64,000 bases of DNA. Source: Gymnorhina tibicen. Its lineage: Eukaryota > Chordata > Aves > Passeriformes > Artamidae. Under the pieces are notes generated by a model. It saw nothing but the letters and a program-made list of their open reading frames with translations. It had not been told where the DNA came from and did no database searches. A program made the position numbers and the translations under genes. This document shows, piece by piece, positions 62,101-64,000 of this stretch (the stretch's first letter is position 1; every line of letters starts with the position of its first letter). The stretch spans positions 343,072 to 407,071 of the forward strand of contig VXAZ01006396.1 of NCBI GenBank assembly GCA_013399875.1, written 5' to 3'.

Positions 62101-64000
62101 CTCTTAGCTGCTGGCACTGTCAATCAGACTTTATGTTGGCCCTGTGTCTGTGTCCTGTAATTAACCTCTGGTGTCCTCACAGCTTTTCACAAGTCCTGTT
62201 CCTCACCGAACTCCCATGGGACTTCTTCCTCCACTTATGTTACCTGGATGAGGCTGGAAACTTAAAGTGCTGCTGTGGGTGACAGAAAACTAATGCTGAT
62301 GATCTCAATTTACTGATCAAACAGTTGAGTTTCTCCCTTCTGTTGGGATCCCACAGTTAATTTGGGATCTGTTAATTCCTAATGTTACTGGGTTTATGTC
62401 CGTTCTCAGTGACCTATCTTTTGTCTTCAGTACACCTTGAAACAGAATCAGGCAACTTGCAACAAACCAGAGTAATATAACTGTTTTCACTGATGTTTTC
62501 TGAAGGTTTCTTAGTCAGAAACTCTGAGGAAACAGTATTTCCACACCATCTTCTGAAACTCTGGGTGTCAAGGCCAGGGAAGCTCTTCTGGCTGTGCTAA
62601 GCTTTGATTGCCTGATCTTGCTGAGCTTGCACATCTCTGCCAGTCAGAAAATGAGGAGATGTTCAAGAGCATGGCCAGTCTCCAGATCAATTCCATGCTC
62701 TCCTCATGCCTGAGTACATCAGGGACACTGAACAGCAGGGTCAACAAACATTTAGAAAGTCTTATGGGCCCAGTTAGCTCGGTGCCCCGATAGCTGAGCC
62801 TCTGTGGTCTAAATGTAGAGCCATGGACGCTGTTGTGAGATGTCTCTCTCTTGTTTGGGACTGTGTTGTCCTATACCATGTCTGGCTGCTACCCTACACA
62901 ACTGGGGTTTTTTGTTCCATGTTTTCTGCTGGCCCATCTACTGAGAAGCCAGGGGAGAAGTCCAAGTAGGTGCAATAGGGAAAGTGGAGTCAGGGTTAGC
63001 AGAGACAGCATATAAACCTGAGAAGCAGGGAGAATCTGGGAAGGAAATAAAATTCATTTTTAAATATAGAAGGTGTAAGACTGAGGAAATGCCCAACAGT
63101 AAATTTTAAAACTGCACAAAGCATTGAGGGAGAAGAGTCATATAATTTGATAATGGCATTTGATGGCTCAAAAGGGTACAAGGTCCTCCTGGTCTTGTTT
63201 AGAGAGGTATGAAATATGTAAATCTGTCACTAACAGAAAAAAAGATGGTAGCCACACTTTGCTGAGATCACCATGTTGTTTTGATTGCAACACAGGAAAA
63301 CCAGAGTGTCTTTGTGCCCACCAGAATTTCAGAATCGATGCTAGACAACAAGTTGCTGTAAACAAGCTTCTCTGTCTCAATTTAATTCAGGCTTGCCATT
63401 TTCTAAAACCAAGAATAATATGAGCTTATAGAGGTCCACTGTTCTTTCTAATCACAATAATTCCTATTATGTTCCCCTCACTACTCCTATCTGAAGCAGT
63501 GTTCTCCTCTTGCTCTCCCCCAGGAAAGAATATTACTTTTAAAGTACTCTCTGGTAATCCAACAAATTATGCTTTAGTTGACAAAGGCCAAAATACAGCA
63601 CAATTCCAGGGATTCACGAGGAAGTACTCACTGCATACCTCTAACTTTCACAAGAAATGCTGAAACATTTCAGCTATACAATGCTTTGGCAGTATGATTT
63701 CTGTGTCATTCACTCAGTAGATTTATTTAAGGGGTTTGTCTTGACAGACTTCTCAAAATTTTAACTACTCTTATTCTAAATAGGAAAAGAAGTTGAGGAG
63801 TATCCTAAGCTTTGATAGCCTGCAGCATGATAAGATTTAGATTTTGACTCAGAGAGGACAATTATATCTGTGATTTCTTATCAAAATCACAAAATTGCCC
63901 AGACTTCTGAACTTTGCCCCAAGGCTTGGTGGAAGTTGTTGTTCAGAGTCACAAACTTCTGTCATGGATGCATGGTGTTCCTCTTAAGGGGTTTCCTGCA
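59161..64000. other. gene-free unique DNA to window end
   Basis: No exon, RNA gene or transposon can be supported. 60240-60345 is extremely AT-rich. 61080-61600 has a quiet, motif-rich look and contains a 20-base inverted repeat. The open frames (131 codons on minus at 59635-60030 being the longest) show no recognisable domain. Confidence 0.5.
61343..61362. repeat. 20-base inverted repeat
   Basis: catcaacaa at 61343-61351 and ttgttgatg at 61354-61362 are exact reverse complements separated by AA. The dyad contains two inverted TGTTGAT half-sites. It may be a dimer-binding site or chance. Confidence 0.75.

Noticed and set aside
1..64000. CRISPR arrays, operons, tRNA or rRNA genes, bacterial or phage modules
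   Set aside because: No regularly spaced direct repeats, tRNA-like foldable sequences, rRNA segments or closely packed reading frames were found.

Overview
The window reads as nuclear DNA of a bird, mostly gene-free. The main evidence is repeat content. There are several CR1 LINE fragments whose 3' ends match the avian type by eye (for example the motif at 11994-12020 and its mirror at 46020-46067). There is also a solo LTR of a kind I associate with neoavian genomes (17832-18376). Base composition is AT-rich, stop codons are dense in all six frames, and there is no operon-like spacing, Shine-Dalgarno pattern or tRNA/rRNA gene. I read it as a large intron or intergenic 'gene desert'. I found no host protein-coding exon that I can defend.

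Layout. 1-7850 is unique-looking AT-rich DNA with one probable decayed CR1 (2119-2330). 7855-12308 is a CR1-rich block: a short 3' tail on + (7855-7931), a 0.9-kb CR1-Y-like 3' half on - (8335-9250), a CR1 ORF1 on + joined directly to it (9251-9978), an AT-rich tract headed by a 13-bp hairpin (9979-10080), and another CR1 tail on - (11994-12308). 17388-18376 holds an old CR1 on + followed by an ERV solo LTR on -. 18377-45950 is long, quiet unique DNA with small structures: a 20-nt near-palindrome at 30161, a 15-bp hairpin at 36094 and a 24-bp tandem copy at 38719. 45951-46067 is one more CR1 tail. 46068-64000 is unique DNA with a 54-nt pyrimidine tract, a (TA)n tract, a perfect 47-bp tandem duplication (52639-52735), and a striking interval at 55.3-57.0 kb. 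There, homopurine, homopyrimidine and alternating purine-pyrimidine tracts sit beside a roughly 560-bp CpG-retaining, motif-rich block that looks like a conserved non-coding regulatory element. Two weaker candidates of the same kind lie at 51.2-51.4 and 58.85-59.16 kb.

The only protein sequence I recognise belongs to retrotransposons: the CR1 ORF1 esterase-like protein and the C-terminal part of the CR1 reverse transcriptase. Both are truncated and damaged. I saw no convincing new biological system. The most rewarding places to look are the inverted CR1 composite at 8.3-10.0 kb and the regulatory-looking interval at 55.3-57.0 kb. Repeat family assignments come from memory of consensus sequences, not from a search.
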